Part shown: positions 14,482 to 23,404 of the stretch, in pieces | How positions within the stretch are numbered: position 1 is the first letter of the stretch | Layout: each line of letters starts with the position of its first letter | Assembly (NCBI GenBank): GCA_029821875.1 | Contig: JALGXW010000038.1 | Coordinates: forward strand, 1 to 35,060 | Length of the DNA stretch: 35,060 bases | Origin: Candidatus Hebobacterum abditum | GTDB taxonomy: Bacteria; Armatimonadota; Hebobacteria; Hebobacterales; Hebobacteraceae | Direction: 5' to 3' | The notes under the pieces: model-generated | What the model saw: only the letters and a program-made list of their open reading frames with translations | Told to the model about the DNA's origin: nothing | Database searches by the model: none | Translations under genes and position numbers: made by a program

Positions 14482-17187
14482 GTGGCCAGCTCCGGCGAGA
14501 TGGCAGGCCGAGAGGCCCCTGTGCTGACCAGCCTGGCGACGACGACTTCGGCCCGCAAGGTTGCGAAGGAACGCCGCGTTGCCGTTCTCGGCGGCGGGCC
14601 GGCGGGGGCCTTCTGTGCGCTCTGGTTGTGCCGTCTCAGGGCCCAGGCGGGCGCGAAGATGGAGATCGTCGTCTTCGACCACAAGAGCTTCGACAAGCTC
14701 GGGCCGGCCGGCTGCAACATGTGTGCGGGGGTAATACCGGACTCGCTCGTCCGGAACATGCGTATGCTCGGCATGGAGCTGCCCGAGCGGGTCATCCAGC
14801 GGCGCATCGGTGGGTGCTACCTGGAGACCAAGGGGGGCTCGGTCGACCTCCCTGTGCCCGACCATACCTGCCTCTACGCAACGTTCCGAGGCCCCGGCCC
14901 GCTCGGGGTCTACCCAGATGCTCACGAGGGTTTCGACTGGTACCTTCTGGAGGAAGCTCGGAAAGGTGGGGCCGCTCACGAGAGCAGACTGGTCACGGAT
15001 GTCCGCATGCCGTCCGAGGCAGAAGAGCCGTTCGAGATAGTGTGCAACGATGGTTTCAGAACGGAGGTGGACATCGTCGTTGGCGCCTTCGGGGTCAACA
15101 GCAACCTGGGTACCGTCTTCGAGCGACTCGCCTTTGGCTATCGCTCGCCGAAGACACTCCGTGCCCGCCAGGCGGAGATGCCTGTCGACCCGGAGTCCAT
15201 GCGCCATCCGATGCGCGATCGGATGATGATATTCGCCACGGGACAGCCATCCATCAGATATGCTGCGATCACGCCCAAGCGGCGTCACGTCACAGTCACC
15301 TTGATCGGCGAGAATCCTAGTCGCGGTGATATGGAGGCGTTCCTCCACTCCGACATGGCCGCGAAGCACTTCCCGCCAGGATGGTCCCCGCCCAGCCGCT
15401 ACTGCTCCTGCGCTCCGCGCCTTCCTGTGACGGCTGCCCGCAACCCTATCCATGACCGCCTCGTGGTCATCGGTGACGCCCACGCCTCGCGTTATCTGAA
15501 GAACGGAATCGAGTCCAGCTTCTATACAGCGATGTGGGCGGCCAACGCGATCGCGAGGAGCCAAACCTCCGAGCGAGAGCTGCGGGAGCACTACCTGAGC
15601 ATCTGCCGCCGGACGTATGTGCGAGACAACGTGTTCGGTCGAGTGCTGCTGAGAGCGCACGATCTCATATCTCGCTCCGCAATCATCGCGCAAGCACACA
15701 TCGAGGTGGCGCGCGCGGAGCAAGCGACGCCGGGTAGACGGAGGCTTCTGACGGACGTCTTGTGGGGCACGTTCACCGGAAACATGCCCTACCGAGCGCT
15801 CATGCGGAGGGCCGTGGATCCCCGTCTCCAGCTGCGGCTCGCGCAAGCTCTACTGTCCGCTCTGCGCACTCGCATCAGCTCTCCCCGTCCCGGGCGGCCG
15901 GCTGAGACATCTCCGGCCCGCAGCCGGCCGGGCACGCGACGCAGGGTAATCGTCATCGGCGGCGGCCCCGCCGGCACCGCCTGCGCGATAGCACTGGCGC
16001 GCGGGGCCCAGGGGTCCGAGCCTGCGCCTGAAGTCACTCTGGTTGAATCAAAGCAGTTTGGCGAGCGACAGAACCAGTGCGCAGGGGTTGTCTCACCTCC
16101 AGGGCCCGCCATGATCTCCCGGACGCTGGGTACGCCCGTGCCCCAAGCGCTGTTCCAGCGGCGCATCAGTGGCTACGTCCTCCATGGAGCAGCCTGTTCG
16201 ATCTACCTCAGCGGCGAGGAATTCGGTGAGTCATCTTACGTCCTGCGACGCGTTGAGCTCGACCGCTTGCTCCTCCAGCGGGCAGAGGCGTGCGGCGTGA
16301 AGATCACTCACGCCCGTGCAACAGATGTCGAGTTCGCCTCTCGCGGCGCTGTGGTCTACACGGAAGGTGGCAGCCTGGAAGGGGACGGAGTAGTCGGCGC
16401 CTTTGCCCTCGACGAGACCATGGCCCGGGCCTTCTCTCGCCGCACGGGCTACCGGCCGCCGGCCTCGCTTGAGACTCTTGCCTGCAAGATACATCCGAAA
16501 GGACTGGACTTCATCCCAGGGCTGCTGGAAGACAGCATTCACGTCTACCTTCCGAGGGCAGCTCGCGTGGACTTCGGCGCACTCATTCCCAAGGGTAATC
16601 ATATAGTTGTGATCATCGCCGGCGCGGGCATTGGTGCCGGAGATATGGCGGAGTTCATGGCGTCACCTGACGTGGCCAGGCTCCTCCCCGAAGACGGCCG
16701 GACGGAGGGACTATACAAGGGCGCCTTCCCCCTCGGGCCGGCAAGGGGTCTCTACGGCAACTCCTACGTTGTCATCGGGGATGCGGCAGGCATGGTCCGG
16801 CCCTTCAAGGGAAAGGGCATCAACTCCGCCATAGACGGCGGACACAGATGTGCCGAGTCCATTCTCACCAATGGCTTCTCGGGGGAGGCCTTCGCCGTGT
16901 TCGCCCGGAGCCAGCAACACCTGACCGGAGACGTTTGGTACGGCCGGCTCGTGCGTCGACTTGTCATGCTGACCTCGAAGCATGGCCTGCTCGACCCGAT
17001 AATCCAGCATGCCAAGACGAGCGCCCCCCTTTCCCAGGCGTTGTTCGATTGCATCTCGGGACGAACAACGTACCGCGACGTCGTGTTGCGAGGAGAGAAC
17101 CTCAATTGGCTTCCAGCCGCAGTGTGGCGGTGTGCCGCGTGGAAGGGGGGCACACGTCTGGCAGGCAGCAGAGGAGAGCGGAAATGA
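14482..17187 (+). CDS. Fused double FAD-dependent oxidoreductase (geranylgeranyl reductase family)
   Basis: A 901-residue protein made of two homologous flavoprotein halves. Half 1 has the FAD-binding VAVLGGGPAG near residues 33-42; half 2 has VIVIGGGPAG near 489-498. Both share a CAGV motif (CNMCAGVIPDS; NQCAGVVSP) followed by a matching QRRI.G segment. The second FAD motif is canonical in half 2 (VVIGDAAGMVRPFKGKGI) but altered in half 1 (VVIGDAHASRYLKNGI). This family (COG0644) reduces isoprenoid double bonds or acts as electron-transfer flavoprotein dehydrogenase. The substrate here is unknown. Neighbours suggest quinone or isoprenoid metabolism (a prenyl-synthase-like gene ends the run) or tetrapyrrole metabolism. 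The start may be GTG 14482 (used), ATG 14500 or GTG 14521. The stop overlaps the next start. Confidence 0.82.
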   Translation: MASSGEMAGREAPVLTSLATTTSARKVAKERRVAVLGGGPAGAFCALWLCRLRAQAGAKMEIVVFDHKSFDKLGPAGCNMCAGVIPDSLVRNMRMLGMELPERVIQRRIGGCYLETKGGSVDLPVPDHTCLYATFRGPGPLGVYPDAHEGFDWYLLEEARKGGAAHESRLVTDVRMPSEAEEPFEIVCNDGFRTEVDIVVGAFGVNSNLGTVFERLAFGYRSPKTLRARQAEMPVDPESMRHPMRDRMMIFATGQPSIRYAAITPKRRHVTVTLIGENPSRGDMEAFLHSDMAAKHFPPGWSPPSRYCSCAPRLPVTAARNPIHDRLVVIGDAHASRYLKNGIESSFYTAMWAANAIARSQTSERELREHYLSICRRTYVRDNVFGRVLLRAHDLISRSAIIAQAHIEVARAEQATPGRRRLLTDVLWGTFTGNMPYRALMRRAVDPRLQLRLAQALLSALRTRISSPRPGRPAETSPARSRPGTRRRVIVIGGGPAGTACAIALARGAQGSEPAPEVTLVESKQFGERQNQCAGVVSPPGPAMISRTLGTPVPQALFQRRISGYVLHGAACSIYLSGEEFGESSYVLRRVELDRLLLQRAEACGVKITHARATDVEFASRGAVVYTEGGSLEGDGVVGAFALDETMARAFSRRTGYRPPASLETLACKIHPKGLDFIPGLLEDSIHVYLPRAARVDFGALIPKGNHIVVIIAGAGIGAGDMAEFMASPDVARLLPEDGRTEGLYKGAFPLGPARGLYGNSYVVIGDAAGMVRPFKGKGINSAIDGGHRCAESILTNGFSGEAFAVFARSQQHLTGDVWYGRLVRRLVMLTSKHGLLDPIIQHAKTSAPLSQALFDCISGRTTYRDVVLRGENLNWLPAAVWRCAAWKGGTRLAGSRGERK

Positions 17188-17627
17188 CCAGTCTGGCGAA
17201 GCCGAAGATACTCGTTGTGGAGGACGATGCTGACACCGTGGAGGCGCTCCGCGCGCTCTTCGAGCACGAAGGGTACGAGGTACTGGCGGCCTCCGACGCG
17301 ACATCAGCGTTCGAGTTGAACCAGACCGAGAAGCCAGATCTGATTGTGCTGGACATCATGATGCCATCTGGCACGGAGGGCTTTCACTTCGTCTGGCGGC
17401 TCAGACGGGAAGGGGACGAGGCTTGTCGGGACGTCCCGATCATCGTCGTCTCGGCCATCCATGAGACGTTCCCTCTGAAGCTCTATCCAGATGAAAGCGA
17501 CCCGGTGTACGCGCCCAACGAGTACCTGCCGGTACAAGCGTTCCTGGACAAACCTGCCGAGCCTTCACAACTACTTGACGAGGTGCGGCGGCTCCTGAAG
17601 CCGGGAGGTGCGGCAGCCGTTGACTAG
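17184..17627 (+). CDS. Single-domain response regulator
   Basis: A 147-residue receiver protein. The acidic pocket is Asp14-Asp15 (LVVEDDAD), the phosphoacceptor is Asp57 in IVLDIMMPSG, and the conserved lysine is Lys123 in LDKP. There is no DNA-binding or enzymatic output domain, so it should work by protein contact, like CheY or Spo0F, or pass phosphate onward. A loop of about 20 residues after VVSAIHE (around residues 94-115) is longer than in typical receivers. The ATG overlaps the stop of the flavoprotein gene (ATGA), with GGAGAGCGGAA upstream. The histidine kinase follows 69 bases later and is the likely partner. Its target is not visible. Confidence 0.9.
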   Translation: MTSLAKPKILVVEDDADTVEALRALFEHEGYEVLAASDATSAFELNQTEKPDLIVLDIMMPSGTEGFHFVWRLRREGDEACRDVPIIVVSAIHETFPLKLYPDESDPVYAPNEYLPVQAFLDKPAEPSQLLDEVRRLLKPGGAAAVD

Positions 17628-17696
17628 GGGGACGCCAGGGCAACTCGCGAGGGGCTGTTTCGAACTGGTCCCACGCCCAGCGTAGGCCTGACTCTC

Positions 17697-19109
17697 ATGA
17701 CGACTCCGCCGGAACACAGCGCCAACCCACATACGGAGGAGCTGACGGCGCGGATCTCGTGGATCATCCGCCTCCGCTGGGTCGCCGCGGCAGGGGTGGG
17801 CGCAACGGCTTGGCTGGCGCCGCGCGTCTGGGGCATCGACCTTCCTGCCGTTCCCTTGTACCTCGTCACATCGGGCCTCGCCGTCTACAACGCAGTCCTG
17901 TGGTCGATAAAGCGGTGGCTGCCTGCCGTCACTCGGGGCCTCGGCCTCACGCTGTTCGCGAACCTCCAAATAAGCATCGACTTGCTCTTCCTGACCGCCC
18001 TCCTTCACCTCTCGGGAGGTGTCGAGAACCCGTTCGTGTGCTACTACGTCTTCCATGTCGTCATCGCAAGCATCCTGCTCTCGCGGCGTGCAACGTACCT
18101 GCAGGTCGGTCTGGCGCTGGCGCTCTTCTGCGGATCGGCAGTCGCCGAGTTCAGCGGCCTCCTGCCCCACTACCACGTGACCGGCTATCTCGGACATGAA
18201 CTCTATCGCAACCCCCTCTATGTCACGGGGGCAGCCGTCACCGTTGGCACTGTGCTCTTCTTCACCGCGTTCATGGCTACGTCGATCACGGCCCGCCTGC
18301 GAGAGCGGGAGGCGGAGATCCTCGGCCTCTCGTCCTCCTTGGAGGAGCGGGCGAGCGAACTGCAGCAGGCTCTCGATGGCCTGCAGCGCCTCGAACGAGA
18401 GAAGTCCGAGTACATGCAGCATGCCGCGCATAACCTACGCTCCCCCATGGCGGCCGTCGAACTATCGCTCGCCGTCGTAGCTGAAGGGCGCGCCGGCGAG
18501 ATCTCGGACAAGGGGAGCACGATGTTGCAGCGCGCCAGGGTGCGAATCGGCGAGGTCCTCAACCTGGCGAGTGATCTTGTGGCGCTCTCGCGGGCCCGGG
18601 AGGCCGCGCTTGCAGTCGATTCCGAGAGCGTCGATCTCGCCCACATCGTGCGGAACTCTGAAGCTGAGTTCCGCCAGTCGGCAGAGGCCGCGTCCATCAC
18701 CTTCGTGACCCGCTGCAGCGCCACTCCAGTCGAAGTACTGGGCGATCCAGGCGCGTTGACAGAACTTCTGAGGAACCTCGTGTCCAACGCTCTCAAGTAC
18801 ACCCCAACAGGAGGGGAAGTTCGGATCGAGCTGGAGGAAGGGGAGGACGGTGTCGTGATCTCCGTGGCCGATACGGGGATTGGCATCGAGGCCGAGGAGA
18901 TCGACCGCATCTTCGAGGAGTTCTACCGTGCCAAGAGCGCCCGGGAGAGTGGCAAAGAGGGGACAGGACTCGGGCTGTCTATCGTGAAGGCCATCGCGGA
19001 GTCTCACGGGGGTACCGTTTCGGTCGACAGCGAGCCGGGCCGAGGCACGACGTTCCGCGTCTCTCTGCCGACCGCCCGCTCAGCAGTTATATCCCAGGCG
19101 AGGACCTAG
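17697..19109 (+). CDS. Membrane sensor histidine kinase
   Basis: A 470-residue sensor kinase. The N-terminal 200 residues hold about six predicted membrane helices with short loops and no large outside sensing domain, so it may sense within the membrane (for example quinone state or envelope redox). Then come a coiled-coil segment (about 199-240), the phosphoacceptor His245 in HNLRSP, the N-box LVSNALKYTP (361-370), DTGIGI (392-397) and GTGLGLSIV (422-430). These show a complete, active-looking HisKA/HATPase core. It follows the receiver gene and ends seven bases before the Met8-HemC gene, which places the pair inside the heme/cytochrome run. The ribosome binding site for the ATG is weak. Confidence 0.9.
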   Translation: MTTPPEHSANPHTEELTARISWIIRLRWVAAAGVGATAWLAPRVWGIDLPAVPLYLVTSGLAVYNAVLWSIKRWLPAVTRGLGLTLFANLQISIDLLFLTALLHLSGGVENPFVCYYVFHVVIASILLSRRATYLQVGLALALFCGSAVAEFSGLLPHYHVTGYLGHELYRNPLYVTGAAVTVGTVLFFTAFMATSITARLREREAEILGLSSSLEERASELQQALDGLQRLEREKSEYMQHAAHNLRSPMAAVELSLAVVAEGRAGEISDKGSTMLQRARVRIGEVLNLASDLVALSRAREAALAVDSESVDLAHIVRNSEAEFRQSAEAASITFVTRCSATPVEVLGDPGALTELLRNLVSNALKYTPTGGEVRIELEEGEDGVVISVADTGIGIEAEEIDRIFEEFYRAKSARESGKEGTGLGLSIVKAIAESHGGTVSVDSEPGRGTTFRVSLPTARSAVISQART

Positions 19110-19116
19110 GAGACGT

Positions 19117-20694
19117 ATGGAGAGAGATGACCGAGATCGACTGTTCCCGGTCTTCGTGAAGCTCGCCGGCAAGGTGTGCACCGTGGTGGGCGGCGGCGAG
19201 GTGGCCGCGCGCAAGGTTCGCTCCCTGCTGGACAGCGGTGCACGGGTGCGGATCATCGCGCCGCGGCTGTGTGCTTCACTGGGTTCGCTGGTTCAGTCGG
19301 GCCAGGCAGAGCACGTCGCCCGCAACTATGAGCAGGGCGATCTGGCGGGGAGCGTCCTGGCTTTCGGCGCAACGGATGACAGGAGCGTGAACGAGACAGT
19401 TCACCGGGAGGGCGAGCGCCTTGGCATCCTTGTGAACGTGGTGGATCAGCCGGATCTCTGCAGTTTCTACGTGCCGTCGACGTTGGCGCGAGGTCCGATA
19501 GAGATAGCGGTCTCGACCGAGGGCACAAGTCCGGCTTTGGCGAGGCGCCTGCGACAGACGCTCGAAAGCGTGGTCTCGCCGGAGTATGGGCAGCTCGCCG
19601 CCCTGCTCGGCTCTCTGCGGGCCGAGGTCAAGGCAGCATTTGCATCCAGCCGTGAACGCGAGGCCAAATGGCGAAGCGTACTAGACAGCGAGGTGCTGGC
19701 GCTGCTGAGAGAAGGCAAGCAGGAGGAGGCAAGGGCCATGGCACGCAGGCTGCTTGGCCTCGCCTCCACCACAGAGCGCGGACCCGGCGCCCACGACACG
19801 GTGCGGATTGGCACGAGGGGAAGCGCGCTGGCGCTGGCCCAGGCCAAGGCCGCCGCGGAATGCCTCCGGCAAGCGGGGGTCAACGCGGAGATCATCACGA
19901 TCCACACGACAGGCGATCAGCGGACGGAGATCGGCGCGGGGTCCCCCATCGGCGTGTTCGTCAGAGAGATCGAGCAGGCGCTCGTCCGGGGCGACGTTGA
20001 CCTCGCCGTTCACAGCATGAAAGACCTGCCGACAGGGCCGCGTCCGGGCCTTGTGGTCGCGGCGGTGCCTCCACGGGAGGATCCGAGCGATGGGATCATC
20101 ACCCGGGACGGCCAGGGGCTGGACGAGTTGCCTCCTGGCAGCCGGGTGGCTACGTCGAGCCCCCGTCGTGTGGCACAGCTGCGCGCCCACCGGCCCGACC
20201 TTGTGTTTGTCCCGGTGAAAGGCAATGTCGACACGAGGCTGCGGAAGCTGGAGAGGGGTGACTTCGACGCCGTCGTTCTCGCCTACGCGGGCCTGGCGCG
20301 ACTCGACTTGTCCGACGCCGTGACGGAACGTCTGCCACATGACATCTGCCTGCCAGCTCCGGGTCAGGGGGCGCTGGCTTTTCAAGTGCGCGAGCAGGAC
20401 ACAGCGCTTCGCGGGTTGCTCGAGCAGTTCGACCATGAGCCGAGCCGACTGGCAGTCACGGCGGAGCGGGCGTTCCTGACCGGCGTGGGAAGCGGGTGCT
20501 CCCTGCCGGCCGGCGCACTCGGCATCATCGACGGGGATCGACTCATCCTAAGAGGCGTGCTCGAGGCCGAGGAAGCCGGACTGATCCGAGATCAGATCGA
20601 GGGTCCGCCTGGCTCGGCCTCGGAGCTGGGACTTGAACTCGCCGCGCGAGTGTTGGCAGCAACGCCGACCCGGATGGCGACGGATCAGGCATGA
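19117..20694 (+). CDS. hemC: Met8-like siroheme synthase domain fused to HemC
   Basis: A 525-residue fusion. Residues 1 to about 220 are a Met8/CysG-N type domain (precorrin-2 dehydrogenase and sirohydrochlorin ferrochelatase) with the NAD motif VVGGGEVAARK (23-33) and the family stretch FYVPSTLARGPIEIAVSTEG. Residues about 228-525 are hydroxymethylbilane synthase: RIGTRGSALALAQA, the catalytic Asp303 in HSMKDLP, and Cys461 in GSGCSLPAGA for the dipyrromethane cofactor. HemC joins four porphobilinogens; the Met8 half acts two steps later, after HemD and CobA. Many clusters have hemA between these two; here the two enzymes are one chain and hemA is absent from the window. Start ATG with AGGAG upstream. 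The stop overlaps the next ATG (ATGA). Confidence 0.93.
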   Translation: MERDDRDRLFPVFVKLAGKVCTVVGGGEVAARKVRSLLDSGARVRIIAPRLCASLGSLVQSGQAEHVARNYEQGDLAGSVLAFGATDDRSVNETVHREGERLGILVNVVDQPDLCSFYVPSTLARGPIEIAVSTEGTSPALARRLRQTLESVVSPEYGQLAALLGSLRAEVKAAFASSREREAKWRSVLDSEVLALLREGKQEEARAMARRLLGLASTTERGPGAHDTVRIGTRGSALALAQAKAAAECLRQAGVNAEIITIHTTGDQRTEIGAGSPIGVFVREIEQALVRGDVDLAVHSMKDLPTGPRPGLVVAAVPPREDPSDGIITRDGQGLDELPPGSRVATSSPRRVAQLRAHRPDLVFVPVKGNVDTRLRKLERGDFDAVVLAYAGLARLDLSDAVTERLPHDICLPAPGQGALAFQVREQDTALRGLLEQFDHEPSRLAVTAERAFLTGVGSGCSLPAGALGIIDGDRLILRGVLEAEEAGLIRDQIEGPPGSASELGLELAARVLAATPTRMATDQA

Positions 20695-22223
20695 TGCAAG
20701 CAGGCACAGTCTATCTAGTCGGCGCGGGACCCGGAGACCCGGGGCTCATGACTCTGCGTGGCCTTGAGATTCTGAGGATGGCCGATGTCATAGTGTGCGA
20801 TCGGCTGGCGAGCGACTCACTTCTGACTGAGGCGAGGAGCGACGCGCGCCTGATCTACGTGGGCAAGGAGGCCGGGAAGCACGCGCTCAGCCAGGACCAG
20901 ACGAATCAGCTGCTGGCGGACGAGGCGTCTGCCGGGCGGTCGGTTTGCCGTCTCAAGGGTGGAGACCCCTACCTGTTTGGCAGGGGCGGCGAAGAGGCCG
21001 CGTACCTGGCGGAGCGAGATATCCCGTTCGTCGTCGTCCCTGGCATTAGCTCGGCGGTGGCGGTCCCGGCCTACGCTGGGATTCCGGTTACCGACCGCCG
21101 CTTCGGGTCAAGTGTGGCGATCGTCACCGGCCATAGGGCCGCGGGCAAGGATCATGACCCGGTTCGATGGGAGTTGCTTGCGAAGGCTGCCGACACGGTG
21201 GTCGTCCTCATGGGAATGGCGAACTTGGACGCCATCAGGAGGGAGTTCCTCCGCGGCGGCCGAGAGGGCGCGACTCCCGTCGCCGTGATTCGCTGGGGGA
21301 CGACGGGCCTGCAGCAAACTGTGGTCTCCGATCTCGCGAACATCGCTGCTGAGGTCGAGCGCGCCGGGCTGAAACCTCCCGCGATCCTCGTCGTCGGCGA
21401 GGTGGTCAAGCTCCGAGAGCAGTTGTCATGGTTCGAGCGCCGACCTCTGCTCGGCCTCCGGGTCCTCGTGACTCGACCGCGCCACCAGGCAAGCAAGCTA
21501 GCTGAACTGCTGCGGGATGAAGGCGCACAGCCGGTCGTGTGCTCTCTCATCCGGATCGAACCGGTCGAAGCCGATGTCGACCGGCTGAACGGCCTCTTCG
21601 AGCAGCGCTGGGACTGGGTTCTGTTCACGTCGGCCAATGCCATCCCTTGCTTCGGCGAACAGCTGCGCGGGGCAGGGCTCGACTGGCGCGCGCTGGCAGG
21701 CGCTCGCCTGGGAGCGATCGGGCCCGGCACGAGTGCTTCGCTTGAGGCCCTGGGCTTGCGCGTCGATTTCGTGCCGAGCCGGGCGGTAGCCGAATCGCTG
21801 GCAGAGGAGCTTCCGGGGGTCTCGCCCACAACGCGAGTGCTGATCCCTCGCGCCGCGGAGGCTAGGGAAGCAATAGTGGAAATGCTGCGCGCCAGGGGTA
21901 CGCTAGTGGAGGAGATCCCGGTTTACCGGACCGTTCCCGACGAACGCAGTTCGTCACATGTGGCTGAACTGCTGCGCGACGCTGAGATTGATGTCGTGAC
22001 CTTCACGAGCTCATCGGCCGTGCGAGCCATGGTCGATGCGATTGGATCTGAAGCGCTCAAGAACGTGTCCGTCGCGTGTATCGGGCCGATAACAGCAGAG
22101 ACCGCGCGCGAGCACGGGATGGCAGTTCACGTTGAGGCCGAAGAACACACGATTCCCGGGCTGGTCGCGGCGTTGAAGGTCTATGTAGCGTCTCGCTCAC
22201 AGAAACAAGGAGCAGTACCTTGA
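20691..22223 (+). CDS. cobA-hemD: CobA-HemD fusion (uroporphyrinogen III methyltransferase/synthase)
   Basis: A 510-residue bifunctional enzyme. Residues 1 to about 245 are the SAM-dependent uroporphyrinogen III C-methyltransferase, with VYLVGAGPGDPGLMTLRG at the N-terminus, CRLKGGDPYLFGRGGEEA (about 85-102), and VVPGISSAVAVPAYAGIPVT. It makes precorrin-2. Residues about 255-505 are uroporphyrinogen III synthase (LRVLVTRPRHQASKLAELL opening; VLFTSANAI; VVTFTSSSAV), which cyclises hydroxymethylbilane. This fusion is common in bacteria using the siroheme route. With the upstream fusion, two polypeptides cover four steps from porphobilinogen to siroheme. ATGA overlap upstream and TTGA overlap downstream suggest translational coupling. 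Confidence 0.95.
   Translation: MMQAGTVYLVGAGPGDPGLMTLRGLEILRMADVIVCDRLASDSLLTEARSDARLIYVGKEAGKHALSQDQTNQLLADEASAGRSVCRLKGGDPYLFGRGGEEAAYLAERDIPFVVVPGISSAVAVPAYAGIPVTDRRFGSSVAIVTGHRAAGKDHDPVRWELLAKAADTVVVLMGMANLDAIRREFLRGGREGATPVAVIRWGTTGLQQTVVSDLANIAAEVERAGLKPPAILVVGEVVKLREQLSWFERRPLLGLRVLVTRPRHQASKLAELLRDEGAQPVVCSLIRIEPVEADVDRLNGLFEQRWDWVLFTSANAIPCFGEQLRGAGLDWRALAGARLGAIGPGTSASLEALGLRVDFVPSRAVAESLAEELPGVSPTTRVLIPRAAEAREAIVEMLRARGTLVEEIPVYRTVPDERSSSHVAELLRDAEIDVVTFTSSSAVRAMVDAIGSEALKNVSVACIGPITAETAREHGMAVHVEAEEHTIPGLVAALKVYVASRSQKQGAVP
22207..22222 (+). promoter_or_regulatory. Ribosome binding site fixing a TTG start for ahbC
   Basis: AAGGAG (22207-22212), a seven-base spacer, then TTG (22220-22222). 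The TTG overlaps the cobA-hemD stop as TTGA. The next in-frame starts would cut into the conserved N-terminus, so the strong Shine-Dalgarno site decides the start. Confidence 0.75.
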
Positions 22224-23404
22224 TTGGCTTCACGAAACTTCTGTGCGGCTCGGCAACTGTCTCCCGCGTGCTTCGTGAGGTCGCCGTTGGAGGCAGCAGG
22301 GCCGCCAATCTCCTGCAGTTCACGACAGCGGAGCGGCCGCTGGTGGTCTGGAACATGACGACCCGCTGCAATCTGCGGTGCGTCCACTGCTACAACCGCT
22401 CCGGGGAAGCGGACGTCGAAACCGGCCTGACCACAGAGCAGGCGGAGGCGCTCATAGACGACCTGGCGGAGATGGCGGTCCCAGTGCTCCTGTTCTCGGG
22501 CGGGGAGCCGGTTCTGCGCCCCGATCTGTTCCACCTCGGTGAGTACGCAACCGTCCGGGGCCTTCGAGCCGTCCTTTCGACAAATGGAACGCTCATCACC
22601 GAGGAGGTCGCCGCCGGTCTCGCCAAGGCGCGGTTCCAGTATGTGGGTGTCTCGATCGACGGCCTGGCTGTGGTGCACGATTCGTTTCGCGGCCGGGAGG
22701 GCGCGTTCGAGGACGCGTGGGAGGGCATACGCGCCGCCCAGGCAGCCGGCCTGCGAACCGGGGTGCGTTTCACCGTCACCCAGGACAATGCAAGTGACCT
22801 TCCGGGCGTTCTCCAGCGGGCCGTTGCTGAGGAGGTCGACCGGTTCTGCCTGTACCATCTCGTCTACGCCGGGCGCGGCAGTGGGCTCGCCGAGAAGGAC
22901 CTGTCGGCGGAGCAGCGCCGGGAGATGATCGAGTGGCTGATGGACGAGACGGAGGAGCTGCACCGCCAGGAGAAGAGCATCGAGATCCTGACGACGGACA
23001 ACCACGCCGACGGCGTCCTCCTGCACCGCAGAATAGAGAGCCGAGATCCGGCGCGAGCATCGGAGGTGCTGGAGCTGCTGAGCATGCACGGTGGGTGCTC
23101 GGCCGGCAAGAAGTTTGCGAACGTGGATGCGTTCGGCGACGTTCACGCGTGCCAGTTCTGGGGGCACGAGTCTCTCGGGAACGTGCGTGAACGGCCCTTC
23201 TCCGAGATCTGGGCCGATCTGGATTCCCCGCTGCTAGCCAACCTGCGGCGATCGCAGGAGCTGCTGACAGGGCGGTGCGGATCCTGTCGGTACAGGGCCT
23301 ACTGCGGCGGGTGCCGCATCCGCGCCGAGGCGGTGCACGGGGATCGCTGGGCGCCCGATCCTGCCTGCTATCTGACGGATGAGGAGGTTCTGAACGGTGA
23401 CTGA
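22220..23404 (+). CDS. ahbC: Radical SAM 12,18-didecarboxysiroheme deacetylase AhbC (NirJ1-like)
   Basis: Probable third Ahb enzyme, removing two acetate side chains from 12,18-didecarboxysiroheme to give Fe-coproporphyrin III. The 394-residue protein has the radical SAM motif CNLRCVHC (Cys50, 54, 57), SGGEP (93-97), and a C-terminal cysteine set (293, 311, 353, 356, 362, 365, 383) for an auxiliary cluster. The opening [10 protein letters not shown] and [20 protein letters not shown] closely follow AhbC/NirJ1 proteins and separate it from the AhbD-like gene at 13326. It lies between cobA-hemD and hemB. Start is TTG with a strong ribosome binding site. The stop overlaps hemB by eight bases. 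Confidence 0.87.
   Translation: MIGFTKLLCGSATVSRVLREVAVGGSRAANLLQFTTAERPLVVWNMTTRCNLRCVHCYNRSGEADVETGLTTEQAEALIDDLAEMAVPVLLFSGGEPVLRPDLFHLGEYATVRGLRAVLSTNGTLITEEVAAGLAKARFQYVGVSIDGLAVVHDSFRGREGAFEDAWEGIRAAQAAGLRTGVRFTVTQDNASDLPGVLQRAVAEEVDRFCLYHLVYAGRGSGLAEKDLSAEQRREMIEWLMDETEELHRQEKSIEILTTDNHADGVLLHRRIESRDPARASEVLELLSMHGGCSAGKKFANVDAFGDVHACQFWGHESLGNVRERPFSEIWADLDSPLLANLRRSQELLTGRCGSCRYRAYCGGCRIRAEAVHGDRWAPDPACYLTDEEVLNGD

Noticed and set aside
14434-15846. Long open frame (470 codons) on the minus strand
   Set aside because: Shadow of the double flavoprotein gene, which has recognisable FAD motifs on the plus strand.
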